Assembly (NCBI RefSeq): GCF_002153745.1
Contig: NZ_JOPL01000017.1
Coordinates: 1-64,000 of the forward strand
From: Acetobacter sp. DsW_063
Lineage (GTDB): Bacteria > Pseudomonadota > Alphaproteobacteria > Acetobacterales > Acetobacteraceae
Length of the DNA: 64,000 nucleotides
Direction: 5' to 3'
The notes below the pieces were generated by a model. The model was given only the letters and a program-made list of their open reading frames with translations. It searched no databases and had not been told where the DNA came from. The position numbers were made by a program, and so were the translations under genes. Below are positions 1 through 8,839 of the stretch, in pieces; positions within the stretch are counted from its first letter, which is position 1, and every line of letters begins with the position of its first letter.

Positions 1-1045
1 TAAAAAAGGGATCTCTGGCGCCTGATCGGGCGGACTAAAGGCGGCATGTTTCCCGACAAGTCCTTCACTGAGCGCGTTGCGCTCCAGGATCAGCATCCGG
101 CGTTTCCACGACAGGCTGAGCTGACGCCCGACATAGCGCATCTCGCGGCGGCACAGGATGTCACGCAGAGCCGTGCGCGACAGATTAAGCTCCCGATGCA
201 GGTTCTCGGGACGGGCGGGCGGAACAGAGAACTTCGCGTTGAAGCGCTCAACAAACCCCGGCAGGAAGGCGTTGGCCTGATCCATCGTCGTCAGCCCCTC
301 GAGCGCCAGCTCCTTGACCAGCCGGTCCTGCAACGTCCGGTTGGCCCGTTCCACGCGGCCTTTGGCCTGCGAACTGTTGGCGCACAGCATCTCGACGTTC
401 AGCTCCGCCAGAGCCCGGCCAAACTGCGTCAGGCCCTGACTGCCCGTCGCATCCGCTTTGGCCACGCGAAAGACCGAGTTTTTATCTGAATAAAAGTCGA
501 TTGGACGGTCGCGGGCCTCCAGATAGAGTTCCAGCGCCTCGAAATAGCTGTCCGTGCTCTCGCTGGGCACAAACAGCAGCGTCATCAGGCGGCTTGTGGC
601 GTCGTCGATAAACACCAGCAGCGTGCAGAAGGGACGGTCAGGACCAAACCGGCGATGCTCCGACCCGTCGATCTGCACCAGCTCGCCCAGACGCTCCCGA
701 CGGATCCGGCTCTGGTGAAAGCTCGAACGCGTCAGCCACAGCCCGTCCGCGTGCATCCAGCCACGCAGCGTCTCGGACGCAAGCGTCGGCCCGTAGGAGG
801 GATAATGCACGCGCAGCAGCGCCAGCCTGGGCGCAAAGACTCTCGGGCCTGCGGTGTCCGCGTCCGCCATGCGCAAGCCCGCCGGCGCCGCGATCACGAA
901 GGCGCTCCAGCAGGCGACGCGTCTGGCGCGTCGTCAAACCCAGAAGGTGGTCCGCCGCCGACGCGGTCGTGCGGCTCCCGCACAGCACCTCGGACAGCAC
1001 ACCAACCCGGCGCAGGTCTCGATCGTCCATCGACACCAGTCCCAT
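1..1045 (-). pseudogene. ISNCY-type DDE transposase, frameshifted and cut by the left window edge
   Basis: Transposase of a DDE element. The N-terminal part (ATG at 1045) reads as a helix-turn-helix segment with 'DRDLRR' and 'LTTRQTRRLL'. The catalytic part lies in another minus frame that is open from about 933 to the window edge and contains the triad contexts QIDGSEHRRF, FYSDKNSVFRV and AKGRVERANRTL. The two parts join if one T of the CTTT run near 834-838 is skipped, giving a natural RPES-LAPRLALL junction. So either a single extra base has broken the gene, or the enzyme is made by +1 slippage at CTTTGC. The C-terminus lies outside the window. Assignment to the ISNCY group rests on remembered similarity of these motifs. 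Confidence 0.75.
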
Positions 1046-2144
1046 GTCCGGCCTCCCGAACCGCACAACCGTGGCGACGATACGCTAACGCCAAAAACGG
1101 CAGGGAGGACATTTCTATTCGGCCAAAGTGGGACATTTTAATCCGGCGTGCAGGTTCAGGCTGAAGCGCGCCCCCAGGGCTGCAGCCTTTGATGAGCCGA
1201 TCCATCGCCTCGGCCGGCGTGAGGTATCCGAGGCATTTTCTTGGCGTGGCGTTCATCAGACACTCGATCCCGGCGAGGTCTCTGTGCGTGAGAGATGCGA
1301 GATCTGTCCGGGAGGGCAGGAGCTTGCGCAGCCTGCCATTCATGTTTTCGACAGATCCCTTTTGCCACGGTGAGCGGGGATCGCAGAACCACACATCCAT
1401 GCCGCCACGCGCGACCAACGGCTTATAGTGAAGGAATTCCGAGCCACGATCGAAGGTGAGGGATTGCCTGAGCGCCTGAGGCAGCGCAGCCATTGTGTGC
1501 AGCAAAGATCCTGTAATTCCAGCCGAGATCCGGCTTTCATGGCGCGAAATTCGGACAAAGCGCGTCGTACGCTCCACCAGGGTCATCAGATTGCGTTGCT
1601 GATTGATCTCGGCATTGAAGATCATCAGATCCGCTTCCCGGTGCCCGGGGATCGCGCGTGCGCTTACATTTTCAGGACGCGAGGCGATGCTGCGCTCAAA
1701 GGGAATACGCGGCCCGCGGCTGCGCCGGTGATATCGACGCAACCGGCTCCAAAGAGCTTCGTCACGCATCGGATGGCTGTAAATCCAGCGATAGATCGTC
1801 TCGTGCGACAGGAACACGCCGTCCCGGCGCAGTCTTCCGCTGATCTGCTCAGGCGACCACAGCCGGTTCAGACCGTCACGCACGACGTGCGCCAGATCGG
1901 GATCGCGCGACAGACGCGCCTGCAGCCGACGACGCTGATCCGCACGACCCTGCGCAGTCACGAGATAATAGCCAATCAGATCAATCTCGTCGCTGCGATG
2001 GGCATTGCGGCACAGCTCGCGACAGATCGTCGAGTAGTGGCGGCCCGTCCTGCGGGCGATCTCGCGCAGGCTGACCCGGGCCTCCCTGAGGGTTGCGATC
2101 AGGCGTCGTTCGGGGAGGCTGATATGGAGATATCCACGTGGCAT
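894..2144 (-). CDS. IS30-family transposase with read-through C-terminal tail
   Basis: The first ~333 of 416 residues are a typical IS30 transposase: N-terminal HTH (around REIARRTGRHYSTICREL), then a DDE core seen as HREADLMIF, TFDRGSEF and KGSVENMNGRL, ending near LGYLTPAEAMDRL. IS30 proteins normally stop close to that point. Here the frame has no stop at the end of the element and continues for about 80 residues through the start of the neighbouring ISNCY transposase in a third frame. The tail (after about position 1145) is low-complexity, shadow-like sequence and probably has no function. The catalytic triad is intact, so the enzyme could still be active. Confidence 0.85.
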   Translation of the reverse strand: MPRGYLHISLPERRLIATLREARVSLREIARRTGRHYSTICRELCRNAHRSDEIDLIGYYLVTAQGRADQRRRLQARLSRDPDLAHVVRDGLNRLWSPEQISGRLRRDGVFLSHETIYRWIYSHPMRDEALWSRLRRYHRRSRGPRIPFERSIASRPENVSARAIPGHREADLMIFNAEINQQRNLMTLVERTTRFVRISRHESRISAGITGSLLHTMAALPQALRQSLTFDRGSEFLHYKPLVARGGMDVWFCDPRSPWQKGSVENMNGRLRKLLPSRTDLASLTHRDLAGIECLMNATPRKCLGYLTPAEAMDRLIKGCSPGGALQPEPARRIKMSHFGRIEMSSLPFLALAYRRHGCAVREAGHGTGVDGRSRPAPGWCAVRGAVREPHDRVGGGPPSGFDDAPDASPAGAPS

Positions 2145-2213
2145 TGAGCGGCTCCATCAGAAGGCGCAACCACGATAGAACCTCGCGTGTTGCACTTCAG
2201 ATTAGAATCCACC
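1148..2213 (-). mobile_element. Probable IS30-type insertion sequence (approximate limits)
   Basis: Limits are inferred from two imperfect inverted ends flanking the IS30 transposase: around 2186-2213 upstream of the gene and around 1148-1175 downstream. They share a CTGAAG core and nearby TTC and GC positions when both are read inward. Immediately outside the lower end are GGACATTT-type repeats at 1109-1140, which look like the terminal region of the ISNCY element. The IS30 element therefore sits directly against, or inside the end of, the other IS. Target duplications were not identified. Confidence 0.4.
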
Positions 2214-2232
2214 CCGCGTACACAAACATGTT

Positions 2233-2250
2233 GCATAATATATATTATGC
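2233..2250. repeat. 18-bp perfect palindrome GCATAATATATATTATGC
   Basis: GCATAATATATATTATGC is its own reverse complement, and flanking GTT/AAC bases extend the symmetry with one bulged base. It lies between the IS30 end and the 3' end of fghA. It resembles an operator for a dimeric repressor, or it may be a remnant of a promoter region separated from its gene by the IS insertions. No open reading frame begins next to it on either strand. Confidence 0.6.
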
Positions 2251-2326
2251 CAACTAAATGACATACTCGGCGACGGATCCGGCCAACACACTCCCATCGA
2301 CCGGATCAAATTTTCCGACCACCGAG

Positions 2327-3175
2327 TTATGCGGTCAGGATCGTAGCGTGATGCGTCACATGGTCTTCGATGAAAGACTGTATGAACCAGTACGAGTGGT
2401 CATAGCCCTCGTGAAGACGCACACGCATTGGCTGACCCGCCAACTGGGCGGCTTTCTCGATCTCTTGTGGACGTAATTGAGTGTCGAGAAACTGATCGGC
2501 CATACCCTGATCGATCAGGATCGTATGTGGGTGGCGATGACCCGAAGCAATGAGCAACGTCGCATCGTGATCGGCCCAGTCTGAGCGGTTGGGGCCAAGA
2601 TAAGCCGTGAGCGCTTTTTCTCCCCAAGGAACGACGGCAGGATGAACGATCGGCGCGAAGGCAGAAACCGACTTCCACAATTTGGGGGCCCGAAGCCCAT
2701 GCACAAGCGCGCCATGTCCTCCCATAGAGTGCCCCATCAAGCCTAGCCGCTCGCCGTCTATGGGCATGACGGTGGATGTAAGCTCCGGCAGTTCACGGCT
2801 CAGATAACTCCCCATGCGGTAATGCGCCCGCCACGGCGTCTGCGTTGCGTCGAGGTAAAAACTTGCTGCCAGCCCGAGGTCCCAACTGTCCCCCTCTCCT
2901 GCAACGCCAGCGCCCCGAGGCGACGTGTCGGGAGCGATCACCGCGAAACCGCGTTCCGCAGCAAATCGGATTATTCCTGACTTAGTAAGGAATGTTTCAT
3001 GATTGCACGTCAGCCCCGCCAACACGTAGAGCGCAGGAACGCGCTGACCGCTTTGCGCCCGAGACGGAATAAAGGCGCCGAAGCGCGCTACCAGCCCCAA
3101 CTGGTCCGACTGATGGCTGTAAAATCCGACACGCCCGCCTGCGCAGATATGCTCGGAGTGGGTAGTGAGCGCCAT
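2327..3175 (-). CDS. fghA: S-formylglutathione hydrolase
   Basis: Hydrolyses S-formylglutathione to formate and glutathione, the last step of glutathione-dependent formaldehyde detoxification in the cytoplasm. The 282 aa length and alpha/beta-hydrolase layout match the esterase D family. The nucleophile elbow GHSMGGHGA gives Ser150, with Asp227 (QGMADQF) and His260 (YDHSYWFI) completing the triad at almost the positions of human esterase D. ATG at 3175 is preceded by a GGGAGA ribosome site about 8 nt upstream. The usual partner, glutathione-dependent formaldehyde dehydrogenase (adhC/frmA), is not in the window, and the downstream side is occupied by insertion sequences. Identification is firm. 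Confidence 0.93.
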   Translation of the reverse strand: MALTTHSEHICAGGRVGFYSHQSDQLGLVARFGAFIPSRAQSGQRVPALYVLAGLTCNHETFLTKSGIIRFAAERGFAVIAPDTSPRGAGVAGEGDSWDLGLAASFYLDATQTPWRAHYRMGSYLSRELPELTSTVMPIDGERLGLMGHSMGGHGALVHGLRAPKLWKSVSAFAPIVHPAVVPWGEKALTAYLGPNRSDWADHDATLLIASGHRHPHTILIDQGMADQFLDTQLRPQEIEKAAQLAGQPMRVRLHEGYDHSYWFIQSFIEDHVTHHATILTA

Positions 3176-3315
3176 GGTCAGATCTCCCTCTCTGATCAGT
3201 TCGACATAATACGCGGGAAATCGGTCGATGGTATGCTCAATTATCCGAGCGCCGCGAACGACACCCAGCCTCCAAGCGCGAGCGCGTGCGTCAGGAAGCG
3301 ATGTTTACGTGACCC

Positions 3316-3471
3316 ATGAATGACAAACTATGGCCCGAGGTCAAAGACGCGGAAGGCAGCATTGCGAAGGACGCCAGCCTGTGCGAACGCGTTGACCGGG
3401 CGGCAGGCTGGAAGCTTGAACTCATCCGCCAACGCCGAAAGACGAGGGTGTGCGCCGGCCGAATTTCGTGA
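3316..3471 (+). CDS. Possible 51-aa protein in the fghA-bestrophin gap
   Basis: The 381-bp gap 3176-3556 holds the fghA leader and one weak small frame. It starts at ATG 3316 and encodes 51 residues (MNDKLWPEVKDAEG...) with a charged, protein-like composition and an amphipathic middle, ending at TGA 3471. No family is recognised. There is no convincing ribosome site; GGAAG lies about 15 nt upstream. It may be a gene remnant. Nothing else in the gap can be supported. Confidence 0.2.
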   Translation: MNDKLWPEVKDAEGSIAKDASLCERVDRAAGWKLELIRQRRKTRVCAGRIS

Positions 3472-3556
3472 AATTCTGTCAGCGAGCGCACGACCAGATG
3501 CCACTTGAATACGTTAGGGCGCTGACGCCATCGCCCACAGGAGGACGGACAGCGGA

Positions 3557-4432
3557 ATGATCGTCAACAAACGTATCGGTTTAAGCGTGCTGCTACGCGA
3601 AAGCATGTGGACGCTGCTAGTACTCGGCGCATGGGACTTTCTTGTAGTCATCCTGTTTCAAGTTTTTCATCAAGAGTGGATGGAGCAGCCGGCTCTCCCG
3701 ATCTCTCTGATCGGATCGGCGATCGCCCTGTTCATGGGCGTTCGCAACAACAGCGCCTATGCAAGATGGTGGGAGGGACGAGCGTTATGGGGGTCCATCA
3801 CCAACAATAGCCGTTCGCTCGGACGCCAGGTGGGCACTATTCTTGGCGGTCGTCCGGACCTGGTCCTGGCGATGGCAGCCTACCCACACGCCTTGCGGCA
3901 AGCATTGGGTAGTGTCGACGCGTCCGAGGACGTGAACCGCCTACTGCCTCAGGACATGGCGGCACGGATCAAGGGGTGGCGCAATCAACCCAACGGCATT
4001 CTCTTCCAGATCGGCCTCGGCGTGACCGAGGAGTCCACAAAGCTGGGCATCGACGGAGCTCTGCACGGCCAGATTGATCGCATTTTATCTGACCTCGCCA
4101 ATGCACAGGGAGGGCTGGAGCGAATACGCAACACACCCCTGCCCGTCCAGTTTTCGGCGGTTCCAAAAGTACTGGCGAACGTGTTCTGCATCGTGCTGCC
4201 CCTGTCGACGGTGCAGACGCTGGGCTGGATCACGCCTCTCGGCTCCTCGCTTGTGGGCCTGTTGTTCGTCGTGCTGGACAAGATCGGAGCAGATCTTGAG
4301 GACCCTTTCATCGATTCCGTTCATGCCCTTCCGATGGAAGCCATGGCCCGGACAATCGAAATCGATCTGTTGCAGTCCATAAGGGAGACCCCGAAACCAC
4401 CACTTGCCCCTGCAGGCGGGGTGCTGCGCTGA
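3557..4432 (+). CDS. Bestrophin-like (YneE/UPF0187) membrane channel protein
   Basis: Predicted inner-membrane anion channel of the bacterial bestrophin family, 291 aa. Diagnostic sequence is the block around residues 50-75, containing ALFMGVRNNSAYARWWEGR and followed by LWGSITNNSRSLGRQ. Hydrophobic segments occur near residues 20-40, 50-62 and in the C-terminal half (about 210-245, including the SLVGLLFVVLDKIGADLEDPF motif typical of the family). ATG 3557 is preceded by CAGGAGGACGG. The gene stands alone between fghA and carD. The ion carried cannot be read from the sequence. Confidence 0.85.
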   Translation: MIVNKRIGLSVLLRESMWTLLVLGAWDFLVVILFQVFHQEWMEQPALPISLIGSAIALFMGVRNNSAYARWWEGRALWGSITNNSRSLGRQVGTILGGRPDLVLAMAAYPHALRQALGSVDASEDVNRLLPQDMAARIKGWRNQPNGILFQIGLGVTEESTKLGIDGALHGQIDRILSDLANAQGGLERIRNTPLPVQFSAVPKVLANVFCIVLPLSTVQTLGWITPLGSSLVGLLFVVLDKIGADLEDPFIDSVHALPMEAMARTIEIDLLQSIRETPKPPLAPAGGVLR

Positions 4433-4506
4433 CAGCGTGAAGCGCTACCCGGCAATCGCACCACCCTGCAGGCGCTTCGGAGTTCCAGGACGAAGGCCTC
4501 CACCAA

Positions 4507-4539
4507 GGTTTCCTGTCAGCAAAAGGCGGACAGGAAACC
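4507..4539. repeat. 11-bp perfect inverted repeat upstream of carD
   Basis: GGTTTCCTGTC and GACAGGAAACC form a perfect 11-bp stem with an 11-nt loop. The repeat lies 75 bp after the bestrophin stop and about 160 bp before the carD start. No T-run follows on either strand, so it is not a classical intrinsic terminator. It could be a factor-dependent terminator hairpin or an operator for carD. Confidence 0.6.
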
Positions 4540-4698
4540 GTCGTCCGTCACGGCGCTCAATAGGGTCGAAGGAAAGGGTTTCCCGGCTGCTGCCGGCCGC
4601 ACCACGGAACCTCTGGCGCGCAGAGGCGGCGGCGGTTCAGTCTCCGGCCGGCAGGCTGCCCGAGACATGAGCCTGTTTTTGTGCTAGGGACAAGTCCC

Positions 4699-5289
4699 AT
4701 GAACACTTTCAGATCTCCCCCCAAAGGCGGGGTTACGGACGCCATGGCGCGTACGGCAGCCGCCACCACAGCCGCTCAAGCGAAAACCAAAGTGAAGGAC
4801 GAAGACCCTTTCAAAGAGGGTGATTCGATTGTCTATGCAGCGCATGGCGTAGGGCGCGTCGATCGCATCGGCGTGGATGAGATCGCGGGAACGCAGCTGG
4901 AGGTGATCCAGATTTCCTTCCCAGGCAACCAGATGACGCTCCGCATCCCCTTGACGAAGGCCCGGAAAGCCGGTCTGCGGAAAATCGTGTCGCGCGAGAT
5001 TGTCGACAAGGCGATGGCGATCATCAAGGGCAAGCCGCACGTCAGCAAAGGCATGTGGGCGCGCCGCGCGGTCGCATATCAGGAGAAGATCAACTCGGGC
5101 GATCTCGTGCAGATCGCAGAGGTTCTCCGTGATCTCCGCCGCAATGTCGACAGCCTCGACGGCAGCTTCAGCGAACGCAAGCTTTTCGAGGCCGCGCAGG
5201 AGCGTTTCGTGGCTGAAGTCGCCGTGCTGGAGAAGAAGGAGCCAGCCGACGTGCTGCAGTCTTTGACGGCGGTCATGAAGGCGGCCTGA
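4699..5289 (+). CDS. carD: CarD/CdnL-family transcription regulator
   Basis: CarD-family proteins bind the RNA polymerase beta lobe and stabilise open complexes, notably at rRNA promoters. The RNAP-interaction domain starts at about residue 30 (PFKEGDSIVYAAHGVGRVDRI) and continues through QMTLRIPLTKARKAGLR. The helical DNA-binding C-terminus includes KGMWARRAVAYQEKINSGD and the ERKLFEAAQERF helix. Start 4699 is chosen because AGGGA stands 8 nt upstream. ATG 4744 (181 aa) is an alternative closer to family length, but its ribosome site is poorer. The gene is followed after 18 nt by the TPR gene, suggesting co-transcription. Confidence 0.92.
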   Translation: MNTFRSPPKGGVTDAMARTAAATTAAQAKTKVKDEDPFKEGDSIVYAAHGVGRVDRIGVDEIAGTQLEVIQISFPGNQMTLRIPLTKARKAGLRKIVSREIVDKAMAIIKGKPHVSKGMWARRAVAYQEKINSGDLVQIAEVLRDLRRNVDSLDGSFSERKLFEAAQERFVAEVAVLEKKEPADVLQSLTAVMKAA

Positions 5290-5307
5290 CGGAGCAATCG
5301 GCGCGTC

Positions 5308-6927
5308 ATGACGCGGTCTCCTCCGCCCTCTCTCGAGCACTCGGGGCCAAGCGTCAACGCCATCGTGCGTCGGGCCTACGCCGAAGTTCAGGAAGGCCGC
5401 TTCGAAGCGACACGTGACGCGCTCATGCCCTATTCAGGGCAGGGCGAGCACCGCGTCGATCTGCTGCTCGGGTTCGCATACGCCGGAAGTCGACAATTCG
5501 ATCTGGCCGCGCCGCTGCTTGTCAATGCAGCCTTAGCCAATGTGGGCGCCAAGCATCCTGCCCATGACGTTGTAGAGCTTTTCGCACGCTTCGACATGCG
5601 GCCGGATGCAGAGCGCGCCGTGCGCGCGATTCTGGCCTTGACGCCCGAAGATGCGCGTATCCATGACGCACTGGGAGACGTGCTGTGTCAGATGGGGCGT
5701 TTTGACGAAGCCATCGGCATTCTCGAACAAGGCCTTAGCCTCCGGCCATATAATCCGCTGACGCTCAACCTGATGGCGATAGCCCGTGCAGAGCGCGGAG
5801 AGACCGAAACGGCGCTGGGGATGTTCCAGTCCGTGCTCAAACTGACGCCAAATAACGCCAGCGCACTCTCCAATCTCGCGTGCCTGCTCTCCGCCCTCAA
5901 CAGGCCAGAAGAAGCGCTGGATTTGTATCGGTCGGCTATCGCCGAAAAACCGACTGACGCACAGATACGGCTCAACCATTCTGTAGCGTTGCTCAAGGCC
6001 GGGCGTTTCGCTCAGGGATGGTCCGAGCACGAGTGGCGCCTCAAGCTGCCGAATCATACCAGCCTCCCACGAGAAAAGCTTCTCCCGCCAATCGGACCAG
6101 ACGTGGATATCCGAGGAAAGCGCATCCTGATCACGCAGGAGGAAGGGTTGGGCGATACGCTGATGTATCTGCGCTTCATCCCTGCCCTCGCCCGTCGTGG
6201 CGCGATCACGCATTTGTGGGTGCCTGATTCTCTGGAGCATGTGTGTCGGCGTGTGGAAGGAGTCGCAATAGTGCAGGTCGGGGGCGACGTTCCCCCATTT
6301 GACTGGCACTGCCCGTTCATAAGCCTGCCGCGCGCGCTGGTGGGAACGCCTGACGCCATGGGCGATCCGGTCCCGTATCTGCGCGCCGATCCGGCCAAGG
6401 TGGCGGAGAAAAGCCGTCTGCTCCCACGTAACGGCAAGCTGAATGTGGGTCTGGTATGGGGCGGGTCGCCACGCCCACATCATACTCCCGCACATATGGT
6501 GGACCGAAAACGATCGGCTTCACTGGCGGCAATGGCCCCGTTGGCTGCGGTTGAGGACGTCAATCTCATCAGCCTGCAGAAAGGCCCTTACGCCAAGGAA
6601 GCGTTCGATCCGCCGGAAGGCATGCGACTGTATGATCCGACTGACGAACTGCATGACATGGACGATACGGCGGCGCTGATGATGGGGCTCGACGTACTGG
6701 TGTCCGTGGACACCTCCGTCGTTCATCTGGCAGGCGCGTTGGGACGTCGCGTGTTGCTGATGGACCGCTTCGACAATTGTTGGCGATGGTTGTCTGGGCG
6801 GGAGGACAGTGTCTGGTATCCAGATTTGACGATCATAAGACAAGATCGTCTGGGTGACTGGGCTCCTGTCGTCGAACGGGTGGTCGTTGCGTTGCGGAAG
6901 ATGGTTGCTGAGCGCCGGTCTACGTAA
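5308..6927 (+). CDS. TPR protein with C-terminal GT9-like glycosyltransferase domain
   Basis: The protein has 539 residues in two parts. Residues about 15-235 form tandem tetratricopeptide repeats (for example DALGDVLCQMGRFDEAIGIL and SALSNLACLLSALNRPEEAL). The rest resembles heptosyltransferase-like GT9/GT41 folds, with ILITQEEGLGDTLMYLRF near residue 275 and the nucleotide-sugar-site type sequence VSVDTSVVHLAGALG near 470, followed by the WRWL...SVWYPDL block common in this TPR-GT family. Homologues of this architecture are often annotated as protein or flagellin glycosylation factors; the acceptor here is unknown. ATG 5308 has GGAG about 15 nt upstream, and the gene directly follows carD. 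Confidence 0.8.
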   Translation: MTRSPPPSLEHSGPSVNAIVRRAYAEVQEGRFEATRDALMPYSGQGEHRVDLLLGFAYAGSRQFDLAAPLLVNAALANVGAKHPAHDVVELFARFDMRPDAERAVRAILALTPEDARIHDALGDVLCQMGRFDEAIGILEQGLSLRPYNPLTLNLMAIARAERGETETALGMFQSVLKLTPNNASALSNLACLLSALNRPEEALDLYRSAIAEKPTDAQIRLNHSVALLKAGRFAQGWSEHEWRLKLPNHTSLPREKLLPPIGPDVDIRGKRILITQEEGLGDTLMYLRFIPALARRGAITHLWVPDSLEHVCRRVEGVAIVQVGGDVPPFDWHCPFISLPRALVGTPDAMGDPVPYLRADPAKVAEKSRLLPRNGKLNVGLVWGGSPRPHHTPAHMVDRKRSASLAAMAPLAAVEDVNLISLQKGPYAKEAFDPPEGMRLYDPTDELHDMDDTAALMMGLDVLVSVDTSVVHLAGALGRRVLLMDRFDNCWRWLSGREDSVWYPDLTIIRQDRLGDWAPVVERVVVALRKMVAERRST

Positions 6928-7120
6928 ACGGGTCTGGAAGCCTGACATCGGCTTCGCAAATCGCCTTCGCGGCGCGCGACATGAAACGACAGGTAGCGTC
7001 AACCGCTCTATCGTTACAGGCGTATCTGTGAGTTCCGATACAGGTTCTTTTCGTTGTTTTTTGCATTTTTTTGTTCGTTTAGGCGTGTCCTGGCGAACGA
7101 GGTTCTAAAGGAATTTTGTC

Positions 7121-8620
7121 ATGGCTCTGGCGTCGCTCATGAGCGGCTGGCGCGGTCCCACTGTGTCTCCTGTACGCGAATGTCTGGCGGGAATGGTTGC
7201 TACGTTCGCGCTGATCCCGGAAGTAATCGCTTTTGCATCGGCCGCAGGCGTCGACCCTTCGGTTGGCCTGTACGCCTCCTTCGTCATCAGCGTGGTCATC
7301 GCATTCGCCGGTGGACGCCCCGCCATGATCTCCGCCGCCGCAGGGTCAGTCGCACTGGTCGCAGCCGGGTTAGTGCACACGCACGGAGTACAATACCTGT
7401 TCGCGGCGACGTTGTTGTGCGGCGCGATCCAGGTAGTGTTCGGCTTGCTGCGGGTCCATGTTCTGATGCGCTTCGTGGCGCGTTCAGTTCGTACGGGCTT
7501 CGTGAACGCTTTGGCTATCCTGATCTTTTACGCTCAAACGCCGCATATGATCAGCGTGTCGTGGCAGACATACGCGCTGATCGCGCTGGGCCTCGCGATT
7601 ATCTATCTCGTGCCGAAGGTTTTCACGGCCATACCTTCCCCGCTCATCTGCATCGTGGTTCTCACAGCGATTGTCACGATGTATCCGATGCCGGTGGAGA
7701 CTGTGGCGGACCTTGGCCGCCTTCCGGACGGCCTGCCGACGCCGGGCTTCCCTCACCTTCCCCTGACTTTCAAGACGCTGGGCATCGTGGCCCCATACGC
7801 GTTCGCTATGGCGATGGTCGGGCTGCTCGAAAGCCTGATGACCGCACGGGTCGTCGACGATATGACGGGAACGACGTCGGACAAGCGCCGTGAGAGCGTC
7901 GGGCTTGGGCTGGCCAATTTTGCAGCCGGCGCGTTCGGCGGAATCGGCGGATGCGGGATGATCGGTCAAACCGTAGGCAATGTTCGTTACGGCGGACGGG
8001 GACGCCTCTCAACATTGATGGCCGGGGTTTTTCTACTCGTACTGATCGTCGCGCTTCGTCCGTTCATTGCCCGCATACCGGTCGCGGCACTCGTCGCCAT
8101 CATGGTCATGGTGTCGATCAGCACGTTCTCATGGGCGTCGCTGCGTGAACTGGTCGCGCACCCGAGACTGGCGAGCACAGTGATGCTCAGCACGGTTGCG
8201 GTGGTGGTCGCCACCAGCGACCTTGCGGCCGGCGTGGCCGTTGGCGTTCTGCTGAGCGGCGTATTCTTCGCTTCGAACGTCTCTTCAATGCTTCGCGTGG
8301 AAAAGATGCTGGACGCTACCTCCGGCGCGCGAAAATACGTCGTGCGCGGCGAAATTTTCTTCGCATCAGCGGAGCTTCTCGAGGAATCGATCGATTACGG
8401 CGATTCTACCGAAACATCCGGCGTCGCCCCCGCTTCACCACGAGATGTCGTTATCGACCTTCGGAGCGCCCATCTTTGGGACATTACATCTGTGGGATCG
8501 GTGGAGGCCATCGTGGAGAAACTGCGCGCACGGGGGCACAGCGTGACGTTGCTTGGCTTAAACGAAGCCAGCGAAGCGCTGCTGCGGCGCCACGGGGATG
8601 TTGACGCCACTATAGCCTGA
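7121..8620 (+). CDS. SulP-family (SLC26-type) anion transporter
   Basis: Inner-membrane anion permease of 499 aa. The membrane domain starts with the family hallmark region (AGMVATFALIPEVIAFASAAGVDPSVGLYASFV), has about a dozen hydrophobic segments to residue ~400, and includes the second signature around GGCGMIGQTVGNVRYGGRGRLS. The C-terminus from about residue 410 is a short STAS domain (VVIDLRSAHLWDITSVGSVEAIVEKL). AAAGGA lies 9 nt before ATG 7121. Substrates of the family include sulfate, bicarbonate and dicarboxylates; the sequence does not settle which. The gene appears monocistronic. Confidence 0.88.
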   Translation: MALASLMSGWRGPTVSPVRECLAGMVATFALIPEVIAFASAAGVDPSVGLYASFVISVVIAFAGGRPAMISAAAGSVALVAAGLVHTHGVQYLFAATLLCGAIQVVFGLLRVHVLMRFVARSVRTGFVNALAILIFYAQTPHMISVSWQTYALIALGLAIIYLVPKVFTAIPSPLICIVVLTAIVTMYPMPVETVADLGRLPDGLPTPGFPHLPLTFKTLGIVAPYAFAMAMVGLLESLMTARVVDDMTGTTSDKRRESVGLGLANFAAGAFGGIGGCGMIGQTVGNVRYGGRGRLSTLMAGVFLLVLIVALRPFIARIPVAALVAIMVMVSISTFSWASLRELVAHPRLASTVMLSTVAVVVATSDLAAGVAVGVLLSGVFFASNVSSMLRVEKMLDATSGARKYVVRGEIFFASAELLEESIDYGDSTETSGVAPASPRDVVIDLRSAHLWDITSVGSVEAIVEKLRARGHSVTLLGLNEASEALLRRHGDVDATIA

Positions 8621-8631
8621 CTTTGACCGCT

Positions 8632-8714
8632 CTCCCCTTGTTAGGGGAGCATTGCGTGTCGTCTCTTCCGTCACCCTTTTTTTACCTTCGGAGCTTACGG
8701 CTGGTTCCGAAGGT
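8632..8714 (+). repeat. Two hairpins after the SulP gene
   Basis: Two inverted repeats lie between the SulP gene and the next gene. CTCCCCT-TGTT-AGGGGAG occupies 8632-8649, starting 11 bp after the SulP stop. ACCTTCGGA and TCCGAAGGT with a 13-nt loop occupy 8684-8714, preceded by seven Ts. The first may end the SulP transcript, although no T-run directly follows it. The role of the second is unknown. Confidence 0.45.
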
Positions 8715-8839
8715 TTCGCGGCACACGGACGCAGGCACACTGTGCTGATCCAATATTCGTGAACCCTTTCTGACCGCTCTCTGTCGACCCGATATCCGTC
8801 GGTTCTGCAGCTACTGATCGGCCAGCCCGAATTGCGGCA

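Noticed and set aside
7054-7893. 279-codon plus frame overlapping the SulP gene
   Set aside because: Same strand, wrong frame; Arg-rich composition and no recognisable domain, whereas the SulP frame matches its family throughout.
8684-8714. Second hairpin after SulP as an intrinsic terminator
   Set aside because: The T-run precedes the stem on the plus strand and no T-run follows it on either strand.
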